The position numbers were made by a program, and so were the translations under genes. DNA of 64,000 nt from Lomentospora prolificans (taxonomy: Eukaryota > Ascomycota > Sordariomycetes > Microascales > Microascaceae): positions 1,736,001 through 1,800,000 of the forward strand of contig JARFXM010000010.1 in NCBI GenBank assembly GCA_029532625.1. Reading direction: 5' to 3'. The notes under the pieces were generated by a model. That model was not told where the DNA came from. It saw nothing but the letters and a program-made list of their open reading frames with translations, and did no database searches. The first letter of the stretch is position 1. Each line of letters starts with the position of its first letter. Shown here in pieces: positions 1-11,100 of this stretch.

Positions 1-3000
1 TTTTTTTCATCTCCTTACTTTTCAACACCGGGTTTTCTCTTGTGGGAGGACGCTAAGTCTCCGAAAGTTCGATGGTCCATCCTTCTCTGGGCACTACTGG
101 AGTGGGTGACATAGGGCCGGCACTCCAGGCTAGAACCAGTGAAAGCAGAGAATCCAGCGCCTCTCCACACTGCTGGCTGGCTACAGACCAACATAACGGT
201 TCTGTGCAGAGGATGGCCACCGCAGTGACCATTGCTCCTTGGTTACAAATGGCACCAGGGCCACCTTCACTTCCCCAGAGTTTACAGTTATTCGGCAATC
301 GATCATCGCTAACCTCGTTCTCGAACAACCCCAACCACCCTCCTTCTCTTTGATTCCTTCTGGCAAACAGGGTTTCTTGTCATCCTGATGACCATGTCCT
401 TTTAAGAGAAACAAAAACAAAATTAAGATTGTGGAGTCAAGTCAAATCCGCCTATGCTGCACGACTGAATCCATGCCAAATTTGAAGCTTTGTGGATGAG
501 CGAGGGTTCCTCAGATATGACATGCTGAAGGTGGAACGGGACAGTAGGGAATATGGTTGGCGGGGGCGGAAAGATATTCTAGAAGTTCACTAGAAGGAAA
601 GAAAAGAGCCAAAAAGACCACTCTTGATTGTACCTTAAGAGTGAGGAACTGGAAAGAAAACCGGCCAGGGTGGGCTTGAATCGGGAATGAAGTGCGACAT
701 GGTGATATGTGACAATGGTGCCAGCGCGGGCGCCCACCCTTGGCTGGCACGCCGACAGCTTTCAACCCCATCTGCCAGGGCCGAGACTTGGTGGGAAGCA
801 GGCTTTCTAGAACGGTGAGTGCGGATTCCCTTACATTCTTGCTCAATGTTGAAACACATTCTCCCAGAAAGGGTCACCATGTGGGACTAGAAGTGCACCT
901 TGCTCGCTCTTTGCCACTGGGTAAAGCCCAGGCCAAATCCCTTCCATGTTCATCTGTAGGATCGATAAGAGCCCAGAAGGTGTTCAAGAGGGCGAGCCAG
1001 CGGGTCCGTGCTCACAGCAACCAGTTCGTCGTATGAACCAAGACGCGCGGGAGGGCCAGCTTTAGAGTCGTTCCCCCTTGTCCTTACACAGGGGAGACAT
1101 ATCCTGGTGGGGGAACAGGTCTATCATCTGCGAAGTCGCATTTATCTCCAAGCGAGGTTGCTTCCAAGCATGCAGCTAACGCAAGCTGCCCGGTCCCCCA
1201 TCTGGGGAGCCCATCTCCCTTTGCTTGTTCACACCTCCTGGTCTGGGGCTGACGAATGTGGGAAGACGCCGCATAATACCAAATGTTCGAGCAATTCGCT
1301 GCTGTACGAGATAAACCCCTCCTTGAAAGTCCAGATTCGGCAAGTTGACCATCTCGACTTCTTCTTGATGACGTCTAGTTTAAAGCCTCGTACTGAGAAT
1401 CTTGCCGATCCATTCTTCGATTTTCTTTCCCTTGGGCTTCCTTCGGCAACCAGTGGTGCAATCCACCATACACTAACTACCCTTGAACATAACTCGGCCG
1501 ACCAATTGAAGGCTGGTCCGACCTGACACACAGACTCGCCAACAGGCACTACGAGAGCTCAGTGGGCCAGTCCCGCAGCGGCGAGTATCGACTTGTTCCC
1601 CGGATCCAGAACAATTTCGTAGCGTAGCGGACCTGGCAAACCCAACACCAACAGATACACGGGTGGGAAAGCCATCAAAACGGCTTACGGATATAGGTTG
1701 CGCTCCTGGTTAGGTAGTCACTAGCGGGAGTGAGCTATAGCCTCTTGTTTTGCGCTTCTCCTCGCTGCAAGCAAGAGCGTGGCAGCTTCTAATATTACGT
1801 CTGATGCTTTTGGGGAGTGAACACTGGACTGGGGGACTAACGGAATGCGGTAGGGGGTGTGCGCGTGGTACGATGCTGATCCTTTGTTGGGTAGGAGGGA
1901 GGCCAATGCCAGCCACGACCCGCTGGACCCAAACCCGTCCGAGTGTCCGGCCTCGCCGGAGGGGGTTTGAAAATGGATTCAGTCCTGAGTCGATGGTGTT
2001 CGCGCACGGTTAGTGTTGGCTGAGCTGACGTGGAGAGTTTCGCAGAGGATGTAAGCACTAGGCCAAGTTGTGACAGCACAAAGCTTGTTGGGGGAATGTG
2101 ACTATGCTTAAAAGCCTCGTTGCCAATGGCCAGCGCCAGCCAACGATTCGTCTGGGGACGATCACTGTAGCGCGATCTTGAACTGATTTCCAGCAAATCC
2201 AGCGGGCCGGGACCGAACTACCCTTAGCGAATAGAGTGGTCTCACACCCGAATCCTGGCACCTTATCTCACTTCTTAATTATTATCTTCTATCTGCGCCT
2301 TGGGCCAGAGTTTTAGCCTCTTGGGAGGCGTATTTTTATTCCTTTTCCTCGGCGTGAAGACGTGAGAAAAGGCGGGAGGGAGTGTGGGTTATGACGGACA
2401 TGGAATTGAAGGCAGGACTTCCACACAGGCCAGACAAAGGACTGTTCCTGGCGGCGACGTCTGAGCTCGATAGGATTCATCTGATGCAGGTACGCCTTGT
2501 TATTACCTGCAATCGTTTATTCGGCACCCATCGGCGGGCTGTCCCTTGTTTTATTGCTCGCCTTCGACACTTTCCCCCCTTTACTTGCTCCGCTCGCGGA
2601 TAACCAAACTTTTTTGACTCGTGGTCGGTTTGAAGACCTTTCATGCCTCGAGCACGTGGCCGTACTGTATCTCACAGACGCAAGTCCCAACATTAAATGA
2701 AACTGTCCCCGGTTCGCGCGCGGACGGGCCGCTGGTTCTCGCGTGTTTGTGGCCGCAAGTAGCAGGCGGGCCAAGAATAGATAGATAGAGAGACAAGGGA
2801 ATCGGATCTGTCGTGACACTGCTGTCTGCTGTGTGATCGAGGATGAACGACTAGACCTAAAACGTTGACAGGTCCCCTCTTCAGGTCGCAAGTCTATCTT
2901 GTATCCGACGTGGGTCTCTTCCCCTGTATGACTTGCCGACTAATAGTCACATTCCAGGTAAGAGATCACGACAGAGCGGGCCAAAGATCGGAGAGAGGGC

Positions 3001-3572
3001 TGGGCAAGACAGGTACGGAATTTGAATCGGATGTGGATGTGACGCGGCAGCACTGGGTTGAAAACCGGGTCCAAGGAGTGAGAAAGATTATCAGCGCCGT
3101 GAATCTTTTCCCCCCGCCAGGCACTCTCCACATTGTAGGAACACTGCCAGCTAGCTGGCTGGCTATCAATGTCGCAACATTGAACGGGTCCTAATAACCG
3201 GCGCTTGGGAGCCTGCGCTGGCGAAGCTTTCTTTTTCCGCCCAAGTCCCAGGACAAGGGAGAGATACGGAAGGGTCTGCCTTGCCCACCACGTGGAAAGC
3301 ATTCAGCACCCGCTTATTTCCTCGCGGGACGAGACTTTCGGGTTTCTTGCAATATTCAGTAAAAGCTCCCAGGCGCCTTCCCTCACACCATCTCATCCCT
3401 CAAACAGGCCGCAATCCTACATAAACAGGGAACGCGAAATCTTCAAGGCGAACCTGAAAGGTGCGGCTCTCCTGAGCAGAGGAAAGCGTGGTAGCCTGGC
3501 TGCAAGTACGCAGATTACCGAGCTTGTGCGCAACACAACAGCCATAGATCTCTCCATTGTCCCACGCAGCGA

Positions 3573-3703
3573 CCGCGGATCCAACCACCAGACCAACCGC
3601 CCTATCTACCTAGACCTATGGTCTATCCCTAGCCTTCCTCTCCGCGGATATTTTTCCTTAGTCTTGGGATCTCCGCCGCACCGATATCCCGCCTTCCGCG
3701 GAT
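3573..3703 (+). repeat. Three direct CCGCGGAT octamers
   Basis: The octamer CCGCGGAT occurs at 3573-3580, 3642-3649 and 3696-3703 in the same orientation, within 131 bp. Its core CCGCGG is an inverted pair of CGG-type half sites, the kind of triplet bound by fungal Zn2Cys6 regulators. No adjacent gene was recognised, so any regulatory role is inference. Confidence 0.4.
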
Positions 3704-3786
3704 CGTCCTCTCTATCCTAAATACCACTTCGAAACGTGGTGCGAAGCCCGACCTCAACCTTCAGGCTGAGGGACTGCCTCCTCTTC

Positions 3787-3825
3787 CACACACACACACA
3801 CATACAAGTACATACACACACGCAC
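3787..3825. repeat. Imperfect CA microsatellite
   Basis: A pure CA run at 3787-3802 is followed by interrupted CATA/CACA units to about 3825. It is an ordinary simple repeat in non-coding DNA. Confidence 0.85.
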
Positions 3826-6153
3826 GGCTCCGCCCTTTCACAAACCTCTTCCCACAGTGGTAAAACGGGAGCGGTCCGCAGGGAGGGGGCGTGGGAAACT
3901 ATATCCTCTGGCGCCGCCCGTCTGCGCTTGTCTGTACTTTTCTCATCTCAGTTCTCATTTGGTTTTATGATCTACGTTAGAAATAGGGTCTGCCCCACGG
4001 ATGTAAGGGCAAAACGTGCAAACCCTCCCCCTAGCGCCGCCGCACATTTGCGCTTGGGAGGGGGCGTCTTGTGCAACTTGCTATTTTACCTTGTTGCTGA
4101 CTCGCCGCCTGGCCGCGCATGTGTGGTGTCTTCTGAAGTAAAGCCTGGCAGCGAAACAAACCACGCGACTCTAAGAAAGCTCAACCCAGCCGCTTGGTGA
4201 AGCTCGCAGGCTTAAGGCGAGTAGGCCCAGGGAATATTTGACGTTGAAGGTTGCGCGCCGTTTCAAACCCCGATGTCCCTTTGGGCCATGTGCAGGACTG
4301 GGTTGGCTCGTGGACTGTCCGCGATGCCCTCAGTTTTGCGATGGCAGCGGAAGGATTTATTGGCTTGTTTTCTTCTGTGCATTGTGCGCTCAGTTCGAGG
4401 GCCGCAAAGAGATTGCGCGATATGCAAGGTGGGATAAACATCACCGCCTGGCATCGCTTTCTTGCCTCGGATACGGTGAGAACTGCGAAACCTCCCGCGG
4501 CCTTTTTTTATTTTATTTTATTATTTTATATTTTTTTTTTCCGTCTTTCGTGTTGGTCGGCTTTATCGCGAGATTGCCATCCGTTCGTGGGACCTTACAG
4601 CACCCACAATCCGCCACGCGCCTGCACTCCGGACATTAAACCCTTCCGAGCCTCTCCGCGGACGTGACACGAGAGCAAAGAGTCACCGAAAGGTAGAAAT
4701 GAAGGATATCAAACCGTGCTACAGCAACAGAGGCAGTTCTATCCCGGATCAACCCCGCCCTCCCCAAGCAATTGGTTCTTTCATGCTTTCTCTCCCCGAT
4801 CATTGATCGATGGGTGATCTATGAGCTGAACCCGCAAGGCCTATTTCCTTTTGTTTTTATTTCCTTTCTTTCTGCAAGTTTCGCGCTCACCTCCTATCTC
4901 GTATGTGCTTTTCGTTCTATCGCCCTCCGCAACCGGGGTGGTCTTCCTCGGGGACTGAAAAAAGCAATCACTTCGCGCCCCGGGAAATAAGAGGCGTCCT
5001 TTGACGACCCTTGTGGATGGTATGGAAAGGGACAGCGAGGGCCAGAGACTGGCACAAGTCTCGGTGCCACAACGATCAGGCTTTGGCACGAGCAGAGGAT
5101 CGGGAATCCGGAATGGTGAGCAAAGGGACCAGATGAGAAAAACGCAGAGGCAAAAGCAAGCAAAGAGCAGACGACTGAAATAAATGTAATGTCGCAAAAG
5201 GCCTAAATGCTGATGGTTCGGCTTTTCCGCCCCTCTTGCATGCGCGTTGCTTTTCTTCTTCGCTTTGTCCCTCCTAAACTCCGTGTTCCCGCGCGACCTA
5301 CCCGTGATCTGAACCCGACGGGACTAAGAGATTGAGAAGCAGGATGACCTCGTGCGAATTCTCCTGAGCCAGGTGGCGTGTGTTAATCTCGTAGGTGTCG
5401 TGCCATCCGTGGCGACGGCATAATCGAAGATCGTTCTTTTTCCTTTTTTTCTTCTCATTCGCTTCTAACAATCTTCCATCACATACTTCAAGTTGCTTTT
5501 TGCGATTGGAAGCTGAAAGGCCAGAGACTACACGCATAAGTCTTCACCTATACTCTAGGTGGAGCTTTTCCTCCGATCACAATCAATCACGTTAAGCTAG
5601 TTTTAGGAGAGACTACTCGATTTGGTGGAACATGAACTTCATGAATCGGCAGAAGCAACGCCTCCAAGCAAACCTGCCCTTTCTATCTATTGTTTATTTC
5701 CTACTAAAGAGAAGGTGACGAAAATCCGGGTATAATGCGCGCCGCAACAAGGGACGTCAATAATATACAGGGTGTGAAAGATGGGAAAGGAAGGGAAGAA
5801 AAGGATTTGTCCAAGATCTTGGCGGAAACCCTGCTCCACCCCTCGAGAGTCTTATACGACCGGACCAAGCCCCCATCAATATCGGGCTTAAACGAGCTCC
5901 AGGGAATGAGAAACGAAACAGAGAGGAAAAAAAAAATAAAAGTCATGTAGTCGACCAAGACGCCAGAACATCTAGTCATATACCGCGTAGCTGTAAGACC
6001 CCACCAAAGAGCAGCAATAGGCGTACATCGGACACAAGGAAAATGAAAATGATATCGCAACTGAAGAAAACCTTCGTGTATATGGGCGCTGCAGGGCGAC
6101 TGGTGTTCGCCGTTTCTTGGCACGGGCATCCCCGCCGAAAGAGCGGCAGGCGC

Positions 6154-7791
6154 TTAGTATGCATGTGGATGGCGGACGGCCGGTTGGTGATGATGGTGAT
6201 CGTCATGGTAAAAGCTTTGGGCGTGATTGGATTCAAGACCAGTGGGACTGCCGATGCTGTCGGGAGAACAAGGGCTATGCAGCGATCCCGCGTATGGCGT
6301 GGAGAACCCCGTCGATAGGAGCATGGGTGACTCTCCCATTGTAATGTCCGGTTCCGGTGACGAGCTCGCTATTGATCGTAAGCTGTGCATATCGTCTGTT
6401 ATCATGCGCCGATGCTGAGGGTGGTGCATCATGCCGCTGGGTGGGCTGAACGAATGCGGCGTCGTAGCCGAAGCGTCGTAGGACGGAGAGCTTGGCTGAC
6501 CGTCCGCCACGCTTGTGGGGAAATACGAGCCTGAAGCCCCACTTATATGTTCACTTAAATGGCTGCTCAGCTGCCCGCTGAGAGACGGGTTGTTCATCGG
6601 ATTAGAAGTTGGCGTGCTCGTGGGGATCGATTGCCGAGGCCGACGGACGGGGCCAGACTGACGCGGAACGTATAGCCTCCTCTGTGCGTTTATGTACTGA
6701 GCTAGCGCCGGGTTTGAGCCTCGAGAAATTCGGAAGTTGAATGGATCCTCGGACTCTTGGGTTATGGGCCTTTTTAACGTGTTGTGTCCTGGTGCTGCCT
6801 CGGTACAGGTGTCCCGGAAAGGCGTCACAAAATCCTCACGCGGCTTGCTGGCCCGAGCTGGGTCGCTTCCCAAGCACAGGGCGTAATGAATGAGAAGACT
6901 TATGTCACCGATGTGACGGCACTCAAGACGCTTCCGTAGGACGCTGGAGGTCTGGGGATGCCATTCCAGCTTGGCTTTCGCCAAGTCGTCAAGGCCGCAT
7001 TCAGCCCACGCACGACCAACCTGTATCTGCCTCAAGAGATTTCGCATCCTGTTCGAGTACGTCCACTGTCCACTTTGCGCCCCGTCATCGAAGTGCTTCA
7101 CAACGTGGCTGACGTACTCCTTAAAGATGTGCTGTGCTTCGCTATCCCTGGCAGCCTCGAAGACCTGAAGGCAGTTGTCGAAGCCGCAAGCAAAGACGAC
7201 CTGGGGACATAGGTTTACCTTGGCCTCGTCAAGGGACATGCGCGAACCTCCATGAGCCTGTTTCAGGTGAGCCTTGTATGCAGTCTGCCAGTCGAAGACG
7301 AGTTCGCACCCACGATGACGGCAGCGCCATTGCGCGTTGGTGTTGTGGAAATCCTCAATATGGCGCTTCAAATCGTTCTTTCTCGTGCAAGTCTTGACGA
7401 TACCCTCCTCATTGCAAAAAGCGCACATAAACGAGGCCTTTGGCTTTGCCGCTGATGCTCCCGCACCATTGGATAATGAGTCCGAGGATCTTGCGGGTTC
7501 AGGAGACACCTCAGCCCCCGACAGTGAGCCGTCCTGACTATTCCTCGGCGTTGCTTCACCATGCACTTGACTAGACCCGTGCACCATGCCAGCACTCTTA
7601 GAGGGGGCATTCGATAATATGCTACCAGCAATGGATGCCGTATCCGAGAACGAGCGGATGCTCGAGCCGTCGAAGATGCTTGGCGGCTTCTCTGAAAGTA
7701 TAGATGATGCATATGTTGAACTTGACATTGTGGATGCCTGATCGTCAGGGACTAATTGGAAGGAGTTCAGGTTAAAATCAATCGCATCCAT
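6154..7791 (-). CDS. C2H2 zinc-finger protein, putative transcription factor
   Basis: The product is 545 aa, a probable nuclear DNA-binding regulator. Two adjacent C2H2 fingers are visible. The first has C123-x2-C126 and H144-x4-H149; the second has C157-x4-C162 and H175-x4-H180. The flanks are Ser/Pro/Thr-rich, as in fungal regulators, and the protein ends in a His-rich tail with an HHHH run. The ATG at 7791 has an adenine-rich, acceptable context and opens the long frame. A second open frame (8144 to 7767) runs over this start in another register, so the true N-terminus could lie upstream through an unresolved intron. The best-looking donor there (GTGAGT at 7921-7916) does not give a compatible phase with the available acceptors. 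The gene is flanked by long gene-free DNA on both sides. Targets cannot be inferred. Confidence 0.85.
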   Translation of the reverse strand: MDAIDFNLNSFQLVPDDQASTMSSSTYASSILSEKPPSIFDGSSIRSFSDTASIAGSILSNAPSKSAGMVHGSSQVHGEATPRNSQDGSLSGAEVSPEPARSSDSLSNGAGASAAKPKASFMCAFCNEEGIVKTCTRKNDLKRHIEDFHNTNAQWRCRHRGCELVFDWQTAYKAHLKQAHGGSRMSLDEAKVNLCPQVVFACGFDNCLQVFEAARDSEAQHIFKEYVSHVVKHFDDGAQSGQWTYSNRMRNLLRQIQVGRAWAECGLDDLAKAKLEWHPQTSSVLRKRLECRHIGDISLLIHYALCLGSDPARASKPREDFVTPFRDTCTEAAPGHNTLKRPITQESEDPFNFRISRGSNPALAQYINAQRRLYVPRQSGPVRRPRQSIPTSTPTSNPMNNPSLSGQLSSHLSEHISGASGSYFPTSVADGQPSSPSYDASATTPHSFSPPSGMMHHPQHRRMITDDMHSLRSIASSSPEPDITMGESPMLLSTGFSTPYAGSLHSPCSPDSIGSPTGLESNHAQSFYHDDHHHHQPAVRHPHAY

Positions 7792-8144
7792 GTGGAGTGA
7801 AAGGCTGCGTTGTTGAACCCTGGGCTATCCAAGTCGGCCCGGTTTGTAGCGGAGTAAATGCGACTGGTGGAGTGCCGCCCAGTGTGAAAATAGGGACAAT
7901 GGAAGTCGGGTTCAAACTCACTAACTGGACCGACGACGCCGGCTCTCCTAAAGAGATGTGACAACTCCGATGCCGAGTACCTACTCGCGAGGTAGGTTAC
8001 TAGTTGTTCGTCGTTCAACGAGTCGGAACCCTGAGCCTGTTGACCCGGGCCGTTTTCCGGCCACGGTCTAGACGACATGTTGGCCGGCGGGTAAACTACG
8101 ATGAACCGAGACCCTCGATTAAGATCCCGTCCGTTGTCATCCAC
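7767..8144 (-). other. Upstream ORF overlapping the zinc-finger start
   Basis: A 125-codon frame starts at ATG 8144 (internal ATG at 8078) and terminates at 7767, 25 nt past the ATG of the zinc-finger gene and in another register. It could be an overlapping upstream ORF that limits translation of the regulator. Alternatively its 5' part could be a first exon spliced to the main frame. The main frame is closed by a TAG about 35 nt before its ATG, so a splice acceptor would have to lie in that short interval. One phase-0 possibility is a GTTAGT donor paired with the TAG acceptor. Neither model is proven. Confidence 0.4.
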
Positions 8145-11100
8145 ACCTGTAAAATTGGGTGCGAATATAAATCACGACTAGAATGGGCGAAGGGGCGAAA
8201 GAGGGGAAGCAACTCGTTGTCGGGATGGTTGTCGGTGGCTTGCAATTGGGAGTAAATCGCAGCGTCGAGTTTTGATCGGGTCTCAGGGCGGGCAGAGGCA
8301 GTCTGGCCAGGGCGGAGTCAAAATCGCACGGGCGCAACAAAGGCAAGATGGGCTGCCGGGAATAAAGGAGCGACGGACCGCAAGCTAAACTTGGTGCGAA
8401 AGACTTCGAGGGGTTAGCAGACTCAAACGAAAAGCCGAGGAGTCACGAGCAGATGGCGGGGATTGGATCATGCAAGGTTTCGAGCTGGCGGGCAGACGGT
8501 GAAAAGGCAAGGAATCCTTGGAGAAAGTGGTTGGCACTCGCAGTGCAGGTATTGATATCAACGTGATAATGGGGATGGAGCAGGAGAGCGCGGCGAGACC
8601 CAACAAGGACCAGCAGATGGTACTCTTGGAAGACGGGGCCAAGCAACCAAGGTAAGCGCAAGGAACTAACAAGGAATGATTTGCGTTAAATGGGTACAAC
8701 TGTGGGAAGAGCAGCTGATATCAAATCTGGTGTTCCTGGGCAGGAGCAGGGATGCGGTTATGTATAAAGTATCGATAAGGAAAATTGGGGTAAGTTGGGG
8801 GTCTCATCAGATCCAGCGCACCAAGCACTAGAACCGACCCAAGACTGCGCAAAGGTGGAGCAAGAGCGAAAACACGGAGGTGGACTGGGCTTTTGCTCTC
8901 CAACTGATACCGGAATTCTCCAGAATCTAGCGGCGCACTTTGCTCCCCCTTCCGACTAGGTTCTGGGATCCTTCCAGTTGTATCAGTCCCGACACTTCAA
9001 CACTTGGGCCCCTTGCCGCGCACCTGCATTGTGAGGAAATGGGTGTAGTGTTTCGATGCAAAGACGTTTACATAGCTGGGATGAGGGCGGCAGTGTTCAA
9101 CGGCCCAGGGAAAAAATATCTGGACGAAACTCTTGTTTCCCACTAACCACAGGCACGGGATTCTGGGGTGCGACAAAAGAGGCAAAAAAAAAAAGAAGAA
9201 AAACACTGAGGAACAGGGAACAGTATTATGTGGTGTAAGAAAATGAAGGCGCTGATAGGGAATAGATACCGGAGCAGGGGGAAGGATAACGGCGGAGTGG
9301 GAAACGTGGGCTAAAGATAAGGTGGTAGGAATATCTTTTCTTCTGTAATCTGTACCTTGGTTCGTTGTAATAGGCTGCTCTGGGGAGCTGTCGTGATGTG
9401 TAACAAAATTGGCGCACCACCCCGACAGGCTGGTATGGTTGAACCCGACCAATGATTGTGAGCGTCAGGTGAGAGATGGGGGGCCCTAATGTAATGTAAT
9501 GCTGGATAATGCTGGGCAATGCTGATATTTTTTTCGCCGGAGAGGTAGTGGATGCGAGGGCTGTCGAGGAGGTAGGCACACTTAGGTATGCCTGAGCTGG
9601 GCCAGCGAGAGCTGGACGGAGTGCTGGCCCGTCAGTAAGCAGATGGCTGGCTGGTTGGATAAGAGTTAGGGGACGCGGTGCCTATAGGATTGGTTCCCGG
9701 CTGGTTGGGCAAGGGGGGTAGAGCTCGTCGGAGTTTGTACCTTCGTAGGGCTCAAATAAAATACTTGAGGCTTGGGCGACGAAGGACGGATCGAACAACT
9801 AGTTGGCGTGCTTGCGTGCTTCGCGTCCAGCGAGTCGAGAAAAGGGAGTTCTTGAGAAGCTCAATAGTAGGGCGAAGAAGGCACAAGGATGAAGAAATCA
9901 AGGTCAAGGCCAACCAAGAAAGGGAAGGGGAGGGAGGTGAGGAAGACTGGGGGGAGGGGAGGTTAGATATGATATAGACGAACAGGTCAAGGGGAAGGGG
10001 ATCGTCCCGGTGTGTGGTCCAGCATTAGTCGAGCAAAGGCGCTTCTGACATATATACCTAGTACTTTACGATGGTGTTTCTCTTCTAGACATTCTTGGAT
10101 TACGAGACGGAAATACAAGGGACAAACCACAAGCGCGAGGCTTCTGCAGCTCCTGCTACCTCTTTCGCTCCACAGCGCAGGCCCTGATACCTATGTCGTG
10201 GTTGCTTTCTACACACGCCAGGTGCTTAATAGCCTTAGGGCGAGTGCAAGTAAAAGTCTTGGTACAGTACATGCATGGTGAGCCACTCTGGGGTCTCTGG
10301 AGACGAGAAAAAGTGATGAGAGTCAGGTACAACTAGCTTCTAGCAGCGTGAACTGACGTAGTGTGGTGTGCGCAGTGCAGCAAAAGTAAGGAAAGTGGAG
10401 GTGGATGTAGTGAGGATGTGTATTAGTGGGCGGAAGTACAATAGCGCTGGGGTGGTAGAGTACTCGGGTATCGGTCATTGACATTCGCAATAATAATGGG
10501 AGGTGTGAATAACATTGATCGAGCCCAGCCTTTCGAGCGACTTGTTCCCTGCATGGATTGCATCGACGAATATGGTAATAGAGCCAAAGAAGAAAAAAAA
10601 AAAAAAAAAAAAAAGTGAGTCGAGGGGTGTGTTGCTGGTCACAGGTCCAGCGAATGGCTGCTATAGATCGATTGCGTGCGTTGGCTGGGGTTGACAGGAT
10701 GGTTCGGTGGACTTCTCCCACCAGTCAGACCCCCCGTGTCATGTACCTATACAAGCTGAGCTGCCCCAGTCGTACCGCACCAGCGATTGATCCATCTTCC
10801 TCCCTTGCAGCTTCCGAGTAGAATCGGGAACAAGCAGGTGAAGAGTGCAGGAAGGGGCAAGTACACCATATCAGATGTAAGTGGCCATTCGCCCTCGGGA
10901 TTTGCGCAATGCCAAAGCCACACCTTCCCTCGTCCTGCGGATATCGGGGTTACATTACCTTCCGCTGCTATCGATGAGCACAACAAGAAAAGGTACACTG
11001 GAACTTAGAGACCCAGGTCAAGTACAACAAGACTTACATGAGAAGATAGCAAGACATCACTCGTGAGGCTTTGTATCAGCCACGGGCACATGCGCGTTCC

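Larger units (their letters stand above)
1..6153. other. Gene-free stretch, 5' edge of window
   Basis: I see no supportable gene here. Open frames are short, lie on both strands at once, lack recognisable motifs and show no splice pattern that would join them. The stretch holds a CA microsatellite near 3787-3825, three direct CCGCGGAT octamers at 3573-3703 and a T-rich tract near 4504-4541. It lies downstream of the minus-strand zinc-finger gene, so its right end includes that gene's 3' UTR. Confidence 0.6.

Noticed and set aside
1008..1526. 172-codon plus-strand frame
   Set aside because: No motif, poor start context, and a competing open frame on the other strand.
7820..7921. Consensus GTGAGT...CCCAG intron joining the upstream ORF to the zinc-finger frame
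   Set aside because: Phase does not match: the donor leaves one base and the acceptor supplies one before the needed codon, so the join is out of frame.
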